In this document: piece by piece, positions 58,101 to 63,151 of the stretch | How the letters are laid out: every line of letters begins with the position of its first letter | Position numbering within the stretch: the stretch's first letter is position 1 | From: Lepas anatifera | Taxonomy: Eukaryota; Arthropoda; Thecostraca; Lepadidae | Assembly: GCA_034440635.1 (NCBI GenBank) | Contig: JAOTON010000317.1 | Span: 62,001 to 126,000, forward strand | Direction: 5' to 3' | Length of the DNA stretch: 64,000 nucleotides | Translations under genes and position numbers: made by a program | Notes under the pieces: model-generated | Told to the model about the DNA's origin: nothing | The model's database searches: none | The model's input: only the letters and a program-made list of their open reading frames with translations

Positions 58101-59852
58101 CTCGGAAGAGGAGGTCCGGCCAAGCCTCGAGACGGCCAGAAACCTCCGATCCATGTTCGAGGCCATGAAGGATCAGCCTACTATTCCCGAGAAACCCAAA
58201 CCTAAAGTCAACAGGTTTATTGTAAGTGTGTTTGGCGTGTTCCAGACCAAAGTAACCAAAATAACTGCTTTTGGTCGCAATTCTTATCATTTGCTTTTTG
58301 AGTCATAACAAATCGCCCGGCAGCATATTTTGCGAGAAATATTCATTTCATTTGCTCTGTGGACTTATTCGCGCAATACTTTGCTTCATTTTGATTAGCA
58401 AGCGTGCTGTGTGAACACAACAAACTACGTCAATTTTCCATTCGGATGGTCGTATCCTGAATTCAAGACTAATGTCCTTACTACTTTACTTTCACATGCG
58501 TGCTGTTTACGTCTAACCAGCTGCCGCCCAACTCACATGGCGTACATCGCGGCATCATGTTCAAACGATGACCGCAACATGGCGTGTTTTAGGGTCTGCC
58601 AACTCGCCGCCCACGGGCCCAGCCCGGCGCTTCCTCCGAGTCTGATCCGAGCGCCACCTCTCCCTCCAACGAGACCTCCTCCTTCTGGGGTGATGACGCT
58701 GATTGTGACACGAAGACTGCTTACTGGGACAAAACCACCCCCACCAATATCGATAAAATTTCTAATTTTTGGTGCGACAACACTCCAGAAGCGAGTGATG
58801 GCACTGCAAGCTTTTGGAGTAAAGGCTGGTGACGGGGACAACAGGGAAGGAGGCGGAGATAATGTGGTGGAAGCACTTCAACAGCGTCGCTCTCGAGCGA
58901 GTTGGCTGAAACAGCCTTCTCAGAGAGGTAGCTCGGCCTCTTCCCGTGATCCGCACGACTCGTCTACCCAGGGACCTAAAACAGTTGAAAAGGGACAAAA
59001 GCAAGACCCCGCAACTAGCTCAGAGTCCTCCGATGAGGAGGATGAGTCTGACGAAGACTCGGAGGAGGAGTCTGAGGAGGAGGGTGGGGACGATGAACGA
59101 TCAGACTCGGAGGGAGCACGTGCGCCCGCGGCCGCTGAGAGGCGCCGCCGACGCTCGGATGACGTAAGAGGAAATCGATGTATGCATCTGACCGTCCATT
59201 ACTTACCTAGTGATGGCAAAAACAACAACTAGCTCGGGCCAACTTAGAGCTATATGTAGATGTTTGAAATTGAACTAAAAAGTACAATCCAACCAAAGGC
59301 CCAAAAATTGAAGACATTCTCTTTTGTCCTTGAATCTGTCAGTGAACCACGAACTTTTGGTCCGGGGAACCCGATCTAAGCATTGTTCTTGCCATCATTA
59401 ATGCAGATAATTGACAGTTAAAGCAGCTCGTAATAGTTGATGTAGCGGTCAGGCTATTGCCATGTTCCATCGCCAATGTCACACTCAATGCCGCCGAGAC
59501 CCTGACCTCTCTCCGAAGCGACCGCCCCGTCGTGTCAGGGCTGGGGCTTTTACGTGCTCTTTCGTTGTCCACATACCCGCAGACGGTCCTTAGGCCAACA
59601 CTTTTGTTAGATCTGTTTCTGCGTTCAGAGTAAGCATGTTTCCTGATCACGTGATCCAATCTCACCCAACGTGTGTTTTTATCTCGATCAGTGAATGGCG
59701 ATGTGCATCAGTGAAGAAGATGTCACTGATGAGTGATGACTAGGGGCTTTTTGGCTATAAGCTGAGGAGGATTTTTGTTGTAATTTCAGGCCCTAGAGGT
59801 GATCTGCGTAGTGGGTTTTGCCCTGTATATCCTGGGTGGTTTCATCTTCTAA
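33353..59852 (+). CDS. EPLIN/LIMA1-like LIM protein with C-terminal membrane tail (18 coding exons, joined)
   Basis: This is the one clear gene. The exons are listed separately; all have GT-AG borders and their phases chain without conflict except for two single-base breaks in exons 15 and 17. Corrected coding length is 2748 nt (915 residues plus stop). Order: N-terminus (1-42), LIM domain (about 63-116), basic linker, then an extended charged tail with about nine SKFE-like motifs, FW/YW motifs, an acidic Ser/Asp/Glu tract, an arginine run and a hydrophobic end. The LIM sequence shares with EPLIN the spacing and the MER, CFRC, TYAS and YCKPH signatures. EPLIN family members bind and stabilise actin filaments; that role here is inference. 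Human EPLIN has a central LIM domain and no membrane segment, so architecture differs. Upstream non-coding exons are not identified. Confidence 0.85.
34309..34386 (+). CDS. Exon 2 of LIM gene
   Basis: Acceptor CTTTTTAG and donor gtaagc bound 26 codons, phase 0 at both ends (DSTAGGGGRIHVRSLD followed by SAKAIKKFSK). A glycine run precedes a short basic helix-like stretch ending KKFSK, which already resembles the SKF motif repeated later in the protein. Confidence 0.75.
34387..34895. other. Intron 2 sequence, unassigned
   Basis: Unique intron sequence between exon 2 and the LINE insertion; no feature seen. Confidence 0.5.
35054..35234 (-). mobile_element. SINE family 1 nested in the LINE 3' UTR
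   Basis: Nearly identical to the copy at 9693-9879 (A box TGGCTTAGTGG, B box GGTTCAAGTCC). AATATTTACATTAA at 35040-35053 and 35235-35248 is the target duplication. Same strand as the LINE whose tail it resembles. Confidence 0.9.
35560..35768 (-). pseudogene. LINE ORF2 C-terminal end
   Basis: The minus-strand frame contains CQRC, then HVLVSCPEYARHR, then GVHRQESTLLELIG and LSYLRDIDFTIIFDPG before TAA. The C-X2-C...H-X4-C pattern with 'H.L..CP.Y' is the cysteine-histidine motif found at the C-terminus of non-LTR retrotransposon polyproteins. Only this end survives because the copy is 5'-truncated; within what remains the frame is intact. Confidence 0.85.
35805..35849. repeat. (TA)n microsatellite at the LIM exon acceptor
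   Basis: 45 bp of TA repeats run right up to the CAG that precedes exon 3, displacing the pyrimidine tract. Confidence 0.95.
35853..36028 (+). CDS. Exon 3: first part of LIM domain
   Basis: The exon starts at the AG directly after a (TA)n run and ends at gtgagt, phase 0 in and phase 2 out. It encodes both cysteines of CRAC, the His and Cys of HKNC, and CVEC, that is, zinc site 1 and the first half of zinc site 2. VFQMER and FHKNCFRC match the EPLIN-type LIM closely. The acceptor lacks a normal pyrimidine tract because the microsatellite occupies its place. Confidence 0.9.
36029..36593. other. Intron 3, nothing recognised
   Basis: Ordinary AT-rich intron between the two halves of the LIM domain. 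Confidence 0.5.
36594..36691 (+). CDS. Exon 4: second part of LIM domain
   Basis: Acceptor TTTTTCCGCAG, donor gtaagc, phase 2 in and 1 out. It supplies LDTYASHERQLYCKPHH, completing the LIM consensus C-X2-C-X17-H-X2-C-X2-C-X2-C-X17-C-X2-H with all eight zinc ligands present. The following LLLKPKPVANTEER begins the basic linker. Confidence 0.9.
36973..37047 (+). CDS. Exon 5 of LIM gene
   Basis: Acceptor TGCGTTTCAG, donor gtaagc, phase 1 in and 1 out. Encodes a basic then acidic linker (VPRARRHEMIIRESQPEE followed by LPPDVVR). A (CT)30 run begins 17 nt after the exon end. The next coding exon found is 12.9 kb away, across an intron packed with TTAA MITEs; the phases still match. Confidence 0.85.
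37065..37124. repeat. (TC)30 microsatellite
   Basis: Thirty TC dinucleotides begin 17 nt after the donor of exon 5. A pyrimidine tract this close to a donor could influence splice-site recognition. Confidence 0.95.
37242..38058. mobile_element. TTAA MITE (ACACGCGC type)
   Basis: The left end is decayed (TTGGACACGCGCATTGACG), the right end is GTCAATGCGCGTGTTAA at 38058. Internal palindromic half-sites at about 37700-37735 (GACCTGACCTCAGGTCAG). Same orientation as 48970-49816, opposite to 2401-3243. Confidence 0.78.
38124..38554. mobile_element. Partial TTAA element with hairpin
   Basis: TTAACACGCGCAGTGAAGG at 38124 is a left end of the same kind but the sequence soon departs from the other copies. 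TTTTTCCGAGGTGACC (38167-38182) pairs perfectly with GGTCACCTCGGAAAAA (38189-38204) over a 6-nt loop. AAGGTCAAGGCC-type half-sites run from 38440 to 38490. It is cut by the next MITE at TTAA 38555. Confidence 0.55.
38555..39524. mobile_element. TTAA MITE, subfamily B
   Basis: TTAACCCTCGACCC at 38555 and GGGGCGCGGGTTAA ending 39524 are clean ends. The left subterminal GTGTTTGAACATCCCC and right GGTGTTCAAACACCC form a second inverted pair. Half-sites occur near 38705, 38860 and 39165-39205. Confidence 0.8.
39542..40563. mobile_element. TTAA MITE, subfamily C
   Basis: TTAACCCTCGCCCCACCGGG (39542) and GGCGGGGCGCGGGTAA (ending 40563, TTAA mutated). GGGGGCCATCGAT repeats at both ends. AGGTCA units are very dense: 39690-39735, 39855-39875, 40020-40060, 40150-40215, 40385-40405. 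Confidence 0.8.
40564..40868. other. AGGTCA-bearing spacer between two subfamily C copies
   Basis: Half-sites (TAGGTCAGTGACCTCG at 40678, TTGACCTTTACGACC near 40830) suggest the remains of yet another MITE, with no ends visible. Confidence 0.4.
40869..41900. mobile_element. TTAA MITE, subfamily C (second copy)
   Basis: TTAACCCTCGCCCCACCGGG (40869) to GGGGCGCGGGTTAA (ending 41900). It aligns with 39542-40563 from end to end with modest divergence. Placement one after another in the same orientation, 305 bp apart, suggests a local series of insertions. Confidence 0.85.
41901..42374. other. Intron sequence, nothing recognised
   Basis: Unique sequence between two MITEs; a C/T-rich start (about 41960-42060) is unremarkable. 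Confidence 0.5.
42375..43237. mobile_element. TTAA MITE (ACACGCGC type), ends decayed
   Basis: TTCAACACGCGCATTGAAGG on the left and CGTCAATGCGCCTGTAAA on the right are mutated versions of the standard ends. Internal half-sites near 42520-42560 and 42848-42885. Confidence 0.72.
43320..44099. mobile_element. Diverged AGGTCA-rich element with one TTAA end
   Basis: Half-sites (TTGACCTTGACCTTGAGG near 43680, TTGACCTATGAGGTCA near 43555) and a right end AGTGCGCGTGTTAA at 44099 identify it. The left end is not found. Confidence 0.55.
44150..45173. mobile_element. TTAA MITE, further subfamily
   Basis: TTAACCCTCGCCCCGG (44150) to CCGGGCAAAGGTTAA (ending 45173), with GGTGGGGGGCTAAAAAAGACCCC on the left mirrored by GGGGTCTAAAAAGACTCCC on the right. 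Half-sites near 44318-44345, 44690-44745, 44868-44890 and 44995-45035. Confidence 0.8.
45174..47413. other. Intron 5 sequence with two GC-rich patches
   Basis: Patches at about 45880-46080 (GCGGGCCCGCGCGCTGCCGCC) and 46920-47060 (TCGCCGCCGCTTC, CGACCGCGGGGCTCC) stand out from the AT-rich intron. They may be internal promoters or untranslated first exons for transcripts starting downstream of the LIM exons. GAAG/gtgagg at 45948 and other donor-like sites exist. Open frames across them are not linked to the gene by phase evidence. Confidence 0.3.
47414..47635. repeat. Direct repeat, copy 1 (222 bp)
   Basis: Matches 48264-48490 almost base for base, from CAATCTCCTGATG to TTGCACACGCAGAA. The spacer between copies is about 630 bp. 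The pair could be terminal repeats of a small LTR-type element or a segmental duplication; neither TG..CA ends nor flanking duplication is evident. Confidence 0.85.
47636..48263. other. Spacer between the direct repeats
   Basis: Includes a purine-rich GAGAGGGAGAAAGAGAGAGG tract near 47838-47875. No gene. Confidence 0.5.
48264..48490. repeat. Direct repeat, copy 2 (227 bp)
   Basis: Second copy, with a small insertion near its start (TTTTTTTTGGTGAATAAAAAC). High identity indicates a recent event. Confidence 0.85.
48491..48969. other. Intron sequence, nothing recognised
   Basis: Unique sequence with no coding or repeat signal seen. Confidence 0.5.
48970..49816. mobile_element. TTAA MITE (ACACGCGC type), intact
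   Basis: TTAACACGCGCCTTGACG (48970) to GTCAATGCGCGTGTTAA (ending 49816), 847 bp, the cleanest copy. GGCGGGTACCCGCC palindromes sit near both ends (48988, 49757). Palindromic half-sites GACCTGACCTCAGGTCAG occur near 49443. It ends 141 bp before exon 6 of the LIM gene. Confidence 0.85.
49958..50114 (+). CDS. Exon 6: first strong SKFE motif
   Basis: Acceptor TCTCTCGCCCAG, donor gtacgt, phase 1 in and 2 out. Encodes SSSKSDYGLAELQNLSVK, DRFSKFERGSDDEQDQ and a basic end (SQSILKKMKK). DRFSKFERG is the first clear copy of the repeated SKFE motif. A complete TTAA MITE ends only 141 nt upstream of the acceptor. Confidence 0.88.
50115..50626. other. Intron 6, with a short tandem repeat
   Basis: Contains three tandem copies of a 29-bp unit (AAACCAGAGGCTTCACAAAA) at about 50339-50420. 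The rest is unremarkable. Confidence 0.7.
50627..50703 (+). CDS. Exon 7 of LIM gene (acidic)
   Basis: Acceptor CTTACCTGGCAG, donor gtaggg, phase 2 in and 1 out. Encodes FVTDQQALDGVELEGDS then EEESSEES, an acidic serine tract of the kind phosphorylated by casein kinase 2 in other proteins (inference). No domain is recognised. Confidence 0.82.
50979..51175 (+). CDS. Exon 8: SKFE motif copy
   Basis: Acceptor TTTTCCTTGCAG, donor gtaaga, phase 1 in and 0 out. Encodes a charged segment with DVKSKFEQEEGHERRE and a basic, helix-prone stretch (RMRLERKGEMAKLRG). The run of Glu, Arg and Lys suggests a single extended helix or coiled coil. Confidence 0.87.
51500..51589 (+). CDS. Exon 9 of LIM gene
   Basis: Acceptor TTTTCCTACAG, donor gtatga, phase 0 at both ends, 30 codons (ARDRKQAYQESLAQG then AELKRLVPDPKAEIQ). 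The charged helix of exon 8 continues here. As a symmetrical phase-0 exon it could be skipped without a frame change. Confidence 0.85.
51827..52022 (+). CDS. Exon 10: SKFE motif copy
   Basis: Phase 0 in and 1 out; donor gtaagt. The acceptor (CTGTTGGCAG) has a weak pyrimidine tract, so the start is less sure than the end. Encodes MKAYEEALQEAESTRPER, then TSLASKFERGELTLGEED and an Arg/Glu helix. SKFERGEL is nearly identical to the exon 6 copy. Confidence 0.85.
52349..52473 (+). CDS. Exon 11: divergent motif copy
   Basis: Acceptor CCCGCTGTGGCAG, donor gtaaga, phase 1 in and 0 out. Encodes GTARGARSLFKQLDAGEL, EQKEGGGVVMRSPSTASK and IEFRR. RSLFKQLDAGEL looks like a diverged version of the SKFERGEL unit. 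Confidence 0.83.
53071..53253 (+). CDS. Exon 12: SKFKFFE motif copy
   Basis: Acceptor TTCACCCCCAG, donor gtcaga, phase 0 at both ends, 61 codons. Encodes SLYEAEPTGDVVKSSAK, TARDDIHVETSALSSKFK, FFETYKEPELKKERFR and FSPPREGTVK. ALSSKFKFFE is another motif copy; the FSPPRE tail is proline/basic and lacks a recognised domain. Confidence 0.87.
53254..53780. other. Intron 12, nothing recognised
   Basis: No repeat or exon is recognised. Frames at 53620 partly overlap exon 13 in the wrong frame. Confidence 0.5.
53781..53928 (+). CDS. Exon 13: LLNKFRQME motif copy
   Basis: Read from GGC at 53781 the frame gives GDSPDREIERDPNVARGD, DPRDRGPIERSSTASQ and LLNKFRQMEQGLEEK, ending at gtgggt in phase 1. 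An AG at 53763-53764 would extend it in the same frame by five codons plus one, so the 5' border is uncertain; neither acceptor has a good pyrimidine tract. Confidence 0.75.
54235..55975. mobile_element. TTAA-type MITE, long subfamily, interrupted by a SINE
   Basis: Matches the 20413-21471 element in order: CCCGCTGGGG-rich left part, GTGAATATTGAG, AACACAGCATTGCAG, ATTTACTGAAGAAGAAC, TTTTTCACCATAGACTTATAA, GGTTTTGAGGTCGGGTCGCTTGACC. Clean TTAA ends are not preserved. SINE family 2 is inserted at 54737-55095, and about 55350-55850 is foreign to the other copy. Confidence 0.65.
54737..55095 (+). mobile_element. tRNA-derived SINE (family 2), second copy
   Basis: CGTCCCGGTAGCTCAGTTGG opens the tRNA-like head, B-box-like GGTTTGGTTCCCCTGAGAC follows after a long insert, and the body is shared with 18115-18468 up to AACTTGGACAAAAT. 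It interrupts the MITE between CATTCG and the next matching stretch. Confidence 0.8.
56206..56745. mobile_element. hAT-like MITE interrupted by a second inverted-repeat element
   Basis: CAGGGATGTGAACTTA (56206), then after a gap AATCTCTTTGGGGGTGCTCG (56534), and the right end ACCCCCAAAGATTTTTGG to CCACACCCTG (56745) match the termini of the 6685-17729 element. The flanking 8 bp do not match, so the assignment is tentative. Confidence 0.5.
56223..56530. mobile_element. Inverted-repeat element with about 33-bp ends
   Basis: GGCCTGTTCCGTCTGTCAGC continuing ACAGTTTTGTCAGCA is mirrored at 56498-56529 (TGCTGACAAAACTGTGCTGA then CAGGCTAAACAGGGC). Removing it rejoins the hAT-like terminus around it. 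The target duplication is not resolved (TA or a few bases). Confidence 0.7.
56755..57030. mobile_element. Decayed AGGTCA-type element (subfamily E)
   Basis: Shares TCATGGTCACAGTGACC-like half-sites, CACATTGATGTCTTTGG and GAGTTATAAGGAAATTCC with 32830-33010. It lies just upstream of exon 14. Confidence 0.5.
57081..57179 (+). CDS. Exon 14: LLSKFRQME motif copy
   Basis: Acceptor CTGTTTTCGACAG, donor gtgggt, phase 1 in and 1 out. Encodes DSQPKRQVEGNARSLL then SKFRQMEEDAQREDVPR. SKFRQMEED closely repeats NKFRQMEQG of exon 13, pointing to exon duplication. The 3.15-kb intron before it holds an interrupted MITE plus SINE. Confidence 0.85.
57491..57659 (+). CDS. Exon 15: acidic Tyr/Ser/Asp tract, with a one-base frame break
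   Basis: Acceptor GGCCACACAG, donor gtaagg. Read in the phase handed over by exon 14 it begins GPKPLKSFTPPP, but the rest is coding only in the next frame (EYTEETDSDSEYTYTDDS and onward to SSSKVDDEFLNQ). The switch falls at a C5 run, 57520-57524. One missing C there makes the exon 170 nt and restores agreement with both neighbours. A homopolymer error is likelier than a real lesion. Alternatives are acceptors inside the exon at GAAG, which also reach the second frame but drop the KPLKSFTPPP peptide. Confidence 0.8.
58024..58221 (+). CDS. Exon 16: two motif copies
   Basis: Acceptor GAAATTTTTCAG, donor gtaagt, phase 0 at both ends, 66 codons. Encodes RTDRARALKAKFERWEEK, MERHNKFDSEEEVRPS, LETARNLRSMFEAMKD and QPTIPEKPKPKVNRFI. 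ALKAKFERWEE and NLRSMFEAMKD are two further members of the motif series, about 40 residues apart. Confidence 0.9.
58593..59163 (+). CDS. Exon 17: FW-motif region, acidic tract and Arg run, with a one-base frame break
   Basis: Phase 0 in and out requires a multiple of three, but the exon is 571 nt. The first frame gives a Pro/Ser-rich start, then aromatic motifs SFWGDD, AYWDKT, NFWCDN, SFWSKG and a stop at 58830-58832. The next frame, open from the same place, gives AGDGDNREGGGDNVVEA, a Ser/Glu/Asp tract (SSESSDEEDESDEDSEEE) and AAAERRRRRSDD up to the gtaaga donor. One extra base near 58821-58826 (AAAGGC) accounts for it. If the stop is real, the protein ends there and lacks the acidic tract and membrane tail. 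A sequencing error is the simpler explanation. Confidence 0.75.
59790..59852 (+). CDS. Last exon: hydrophobic C-terminal tail and stop
   Basis: Acceptor GTTGTAATTTCAG, phase 0, 20 codons then TAA. The peptide ALEVICVVGFALYILGGFIF is nearly all hydrophobic and follows directly on the arginine run and SDD of exon 17. A single membrane helix at the extreme C-terminus after a basic patch is the layout of a tail-anchored protein, with the LIM domain and long tail in the cytosol. This is inference from composition and phase; no EPLIN relative with such a tail is known to me. Confidence 0.72.
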   Translation, partial: ALEVICVVGFALYILGGFIF

Positions 59853-60890
59853 GCGCACACCTCACACGGCAGAAGTAAGCGAGCTGGCTGCTGCATGTTT
59901 GTTCTGCTGTGTCTCCCTTCTATCAGGTCTTCATGGATTTCGCCATTTGTCCGAGCACAGCCCTGCTAAAATAATTGAGAAATGATTGCAGAACGCTAAA
60001 AGCACACCAAAGGAAATTAAGCCTCAGCCATGCAGCAGAATGCCAGATTTTCGCCAGACATTACGTGGAAGGTTCCTAAAAGACATTTCTCTCGCCTTCA
60101 AGTTTTTCCCGGTGGACTGCGCAAATCGATTCCATGAAGATCTTTGTTGCGTTTGCTGTGGTTGACAGCGTCCACCTTCGACTTGTGATCCTGTAACGCA
60201 ACGTGCATCTTAGCCACTTAATATTAATGATAAGTGTCTTTTGCTGTCCAGGAGACCTCCAACTGCAATAAACGGGTTCTTATACACTTTAGATACTCCA
60301 CATACTTCTCATATTTTGTTTCTTAGAACATGAAACCACAAAGACTCTCCTCACATAGCGTGATTTCGACTAGAAAGTGTGGCGTGAAATCAGGTGGCTA
60401 GGTGTGCTATTCTTTTAAGCCCTTTAATTAACCAAGAGATGGAGGTTTTGCGAAAACAATCGTATCTAAACCAATTTTAATCAGCATCTTACATTCTCAT
60501 CTTCCTGAATTGCATCGTGTGTATCACCCAAAATACTGTCAATTCTTTCCCCGCTCGGATCAGTATTTGTTGTACATATGTTAACACATCGCCTAGTGCA
60601 CACAGCTTTTCAATGAACTTTTTTGTCCATATCGAAAGTGTGTACTGCCTAAAAAGTATTTTGCGCATGAAGCAAGTCAACGTCGGTGCTCCAGACTGAG
60701 CGGAGTTTAGCTCCGAAAATTGAAAGCTTAGTTATCTACAGCTGCAAACACTGGTCTAAATTCTCGTGTTGTTTGATACTGTTTTCTCTAATCAACATCT
60801 TGCTATAACTAACCTTACCCACATATGCCAAGATCTTATGCTCATAAGAGACGATTATTTTTAAATGCTGATTGCTTAACACCTTTTCAA
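59853..60890 (+). other. Likely 3' UTR of the LIM gene and downstream flank
   Basis: Sequence after the TAA at 59852 shows no coding potential. An AATAAA at 60267-60272 is the first plausible polyadenylation signal, giving a 3' UTR of about 430 nt. The rest up to 60890 is unremarkable, AT-leaning and without recognised repeats. Confidence 0.5.
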
Positions 60891-60897
60891 ACTGCAG

Positions 60898-61519
60898 TGT
60901 TTCAAGCTGTGCAGTCTCCTCCCCTGGGGTAGCCCCTTCCGCTGACCCCGTCCATGCCCGCAGTGACCGGCTACCTGCGGGGCTACGCGGCAGCGGCTCC
61001 CTCTACTGCAGCGAGAGCACGCCGAAGCTGACCGGCGAAGAAAGCCCACGTGGAACTTGCGAGTGGATCTACATTGGTGTTTGAGGAGAAAGATGAACCA
61101 GCGTTGGAAGACTTTTCTTATTCTTCTCTCTTAAGAGAGCTTTATTATCTAGTCACAAATAGGTAGAGACAATATACAGACTGAATCTCAATATTTCCCA
61201 ATGCCGAACGCTCCGTAGTTGGACCTGTAACACCGCTCAAGTGAGAGCAGAATATCAGCAATGACAGCCAGCATAGGATGCGGCATCCGTTCTCTTACAC
61301 GGTGACAGAGATTTCGTGTGCCACCTGTTTGTTTTCGCTGAACGGTGCGTTGTGTGCCAGAAACAGTGGGCCGGGAGCCTTTGATTTGTGTCGGTGTTTT
61401 TGGGACACTGTGGAAATCCTCGGATGGGACAGGGTGCACGCGGTCAACACAACTACCGCTGGCACGAGTTATCTGTTTGAAATAACGGTGTTTGTGAACG
61501 TGTATCGCCGAGCAATAAA
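60898..61519 (+). other. Possible alternative last exon
   Basis: A strong acceptor (ACACCTTTTCAAACTGCAG) ends at 60897 and is followed by GC-rich sequence unlike its flanks. Joined in phase 0 to exon 17 it would add 15 residues (CFKLCSLLPWGSPFR) and stop at 60943-60945; another frame stays open to 61084. AATAAA at 61514-61519 could end such a transcript. This could instead be an exon of another gene, or a CpG-rich flank. Confidence 0.25.
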
Positions 61520-61726
61520 TAAATCGCCTGCTTGAGTGGAATCACAGTCTTACAACTTACCTAATGGTCACGAGAACCAAAATCGAGACATCTGTGAATA
61601 ATTCCGGCAAACTCAGTAATATTCCAGCTTACTGACCCTTGAAGTATGCTAATCGTCATAGTTGAACCAAGCTAAAAGTGGAAAGCTCGAGCTAGTCATG
61701 AAGTACTCACTGTGGTACGCCATATT

Positions 61727-62226
61727 GACACACGCCTTGGTGGGCCTCCGAGTCACCTTCGCCCTGATGGTGGGGTACTATGCTTGAACACCTCCCTCCT
61801 CGAACTCGGCTCCTATGCGGAAAAGAAAAAAACGCGAAGCTGGTGGATAGCTCATAACAATTCATGAAGAGACTACAATGGTCACTTCTTGGCTCAGGTC
61901 AAGGTTCAGGTCATGACAGGTCAAAGAAGGTGGCATGTTAGAGAAGAGTTTCTAGACTGTAGCGTCTGACAGAGTTGAGTTAGAATCAATGTTTAAGGCA
62001 CGGTTCGCTTCCTCTCGTTACGGCGAATCGAATGATGTATAGCATGACTATACTAGGTAAAACATACCTTAGCCTGACCTAAGGTCAGGCCAAGGTCGCC
62101 ATCTAAACCAGCATAGTCAATGTGCATATCAATCAATTTGTAATAACAATCAAAGCGTAATGGTATCAAAATGAAAACTTTATCATCGTTTCCTGCAAAG
62201 CAATTAACCCAAGTCTGAAAACCTGT
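61727..62226. mobile_element. TTAA MITE, subfamily B, inverted and truncated
   Basis: Reading in reverse it follows 39524 back toward the middle of the subfamily B element (CACGCCTTGGTGGGCCTCC, GTGTTCAAG-like, AATCGAATGATGTATAGCA). It is cut at TTAA 62227 by the next MITE. Confidence 0.65.
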
Positions 62227-63151
62227 TTAACCCTCGCCCCAACGGGGACCATCGATGGCCCCCTAGAGTTTTTTCCCGGATAGCAGAAAAACAACAAGGC
62301 GCAGCACCGCATTTAAGCACCGCTCTACCTCTCTCATCATTTTCCCACCATCCCTGATATTTTCTACCCCGGGTCACCCGAGGTCAGGTCACCAGGCGAG
62401 GTCAACCAAGGTCACCTCACTTCAACTTTTGAGCTCTATAAGAGCTACATTTCTAAGTCGATCAATTTGAAACTTCTTACACTTCATGTACCCTCCAGGA
62501 TCTACAAGATGTATATTCGGGATTTTTCGATTTCGTGACCTGACTTCAGGTCACGAGGCGACCTCTCACATTGAAAAATCATGGAAAAGCTGTCTTATGA
62601 TCTAAAAGTCACAAAAACGATTGAAAATGCTCAGCTTGCTCAGAAAAGCGTTCTTGGACACCCCTTCACGGATCCCAGAGGGCATATTTACCCTTTGACC
62701 TCTCCGAGGTCATCCAAGGTTACCAGGGGTCAAAAACAGTATTTTGGCAAAAACTTTTGACCTAATTGAGCTAGAGCTCTGAATCAAACAGCATCGTGTA
62801 TGCCTCGTCACTGGCTTTCATTTGATATACGGCAAGGTCACTTTCTGAACTTTCGTTACGTGACCTCAGGTCATATGTTGTCACGAGGCGACCTCTGGAG
62901 GTCAAACCACTGGCGGGAGGTTGTTATGTTCCACATAGCGGAAAAAAGGTCTGTCGTTCTCTTATCAAATTTACTTTACCAGATCTCAATAGCTCTAATG
63001 GCATAAGAGTTATGCCCAGTTTGCTTAAAGGGAGATACGCGAAAAATTATTATTGTGGTTTCTTGCTATTTGAAAAAAATCCTGATTACGAAACTATCAG
63101 TTATTTTTGTATCTTCGGCAAAATTTTGGGAGGCCACTCACTTATTATCGA
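62227..63151. mobile_element. TTAA MITE, subfamily C, with foreign right part
   Basis: TTAACCCTCGCCCCAACGGG (62227) starts a copy that matches 39542-40330 as far as ATGCCCAGTTTGCTTAA (63028). After that comes GGGAGATACGCGAAAAATT and AT-rich sequence not found in the other copies. No right TTAA end is reached. Confidence 0.75.

Noticed and set aside
58411..59232. 273-codon open frame taken as one exon
   Set aside because: Only its second half is protein-like; the first half competes with the FW-motif frame, which fits the splice acceptor at 58592 and the incoming phase.
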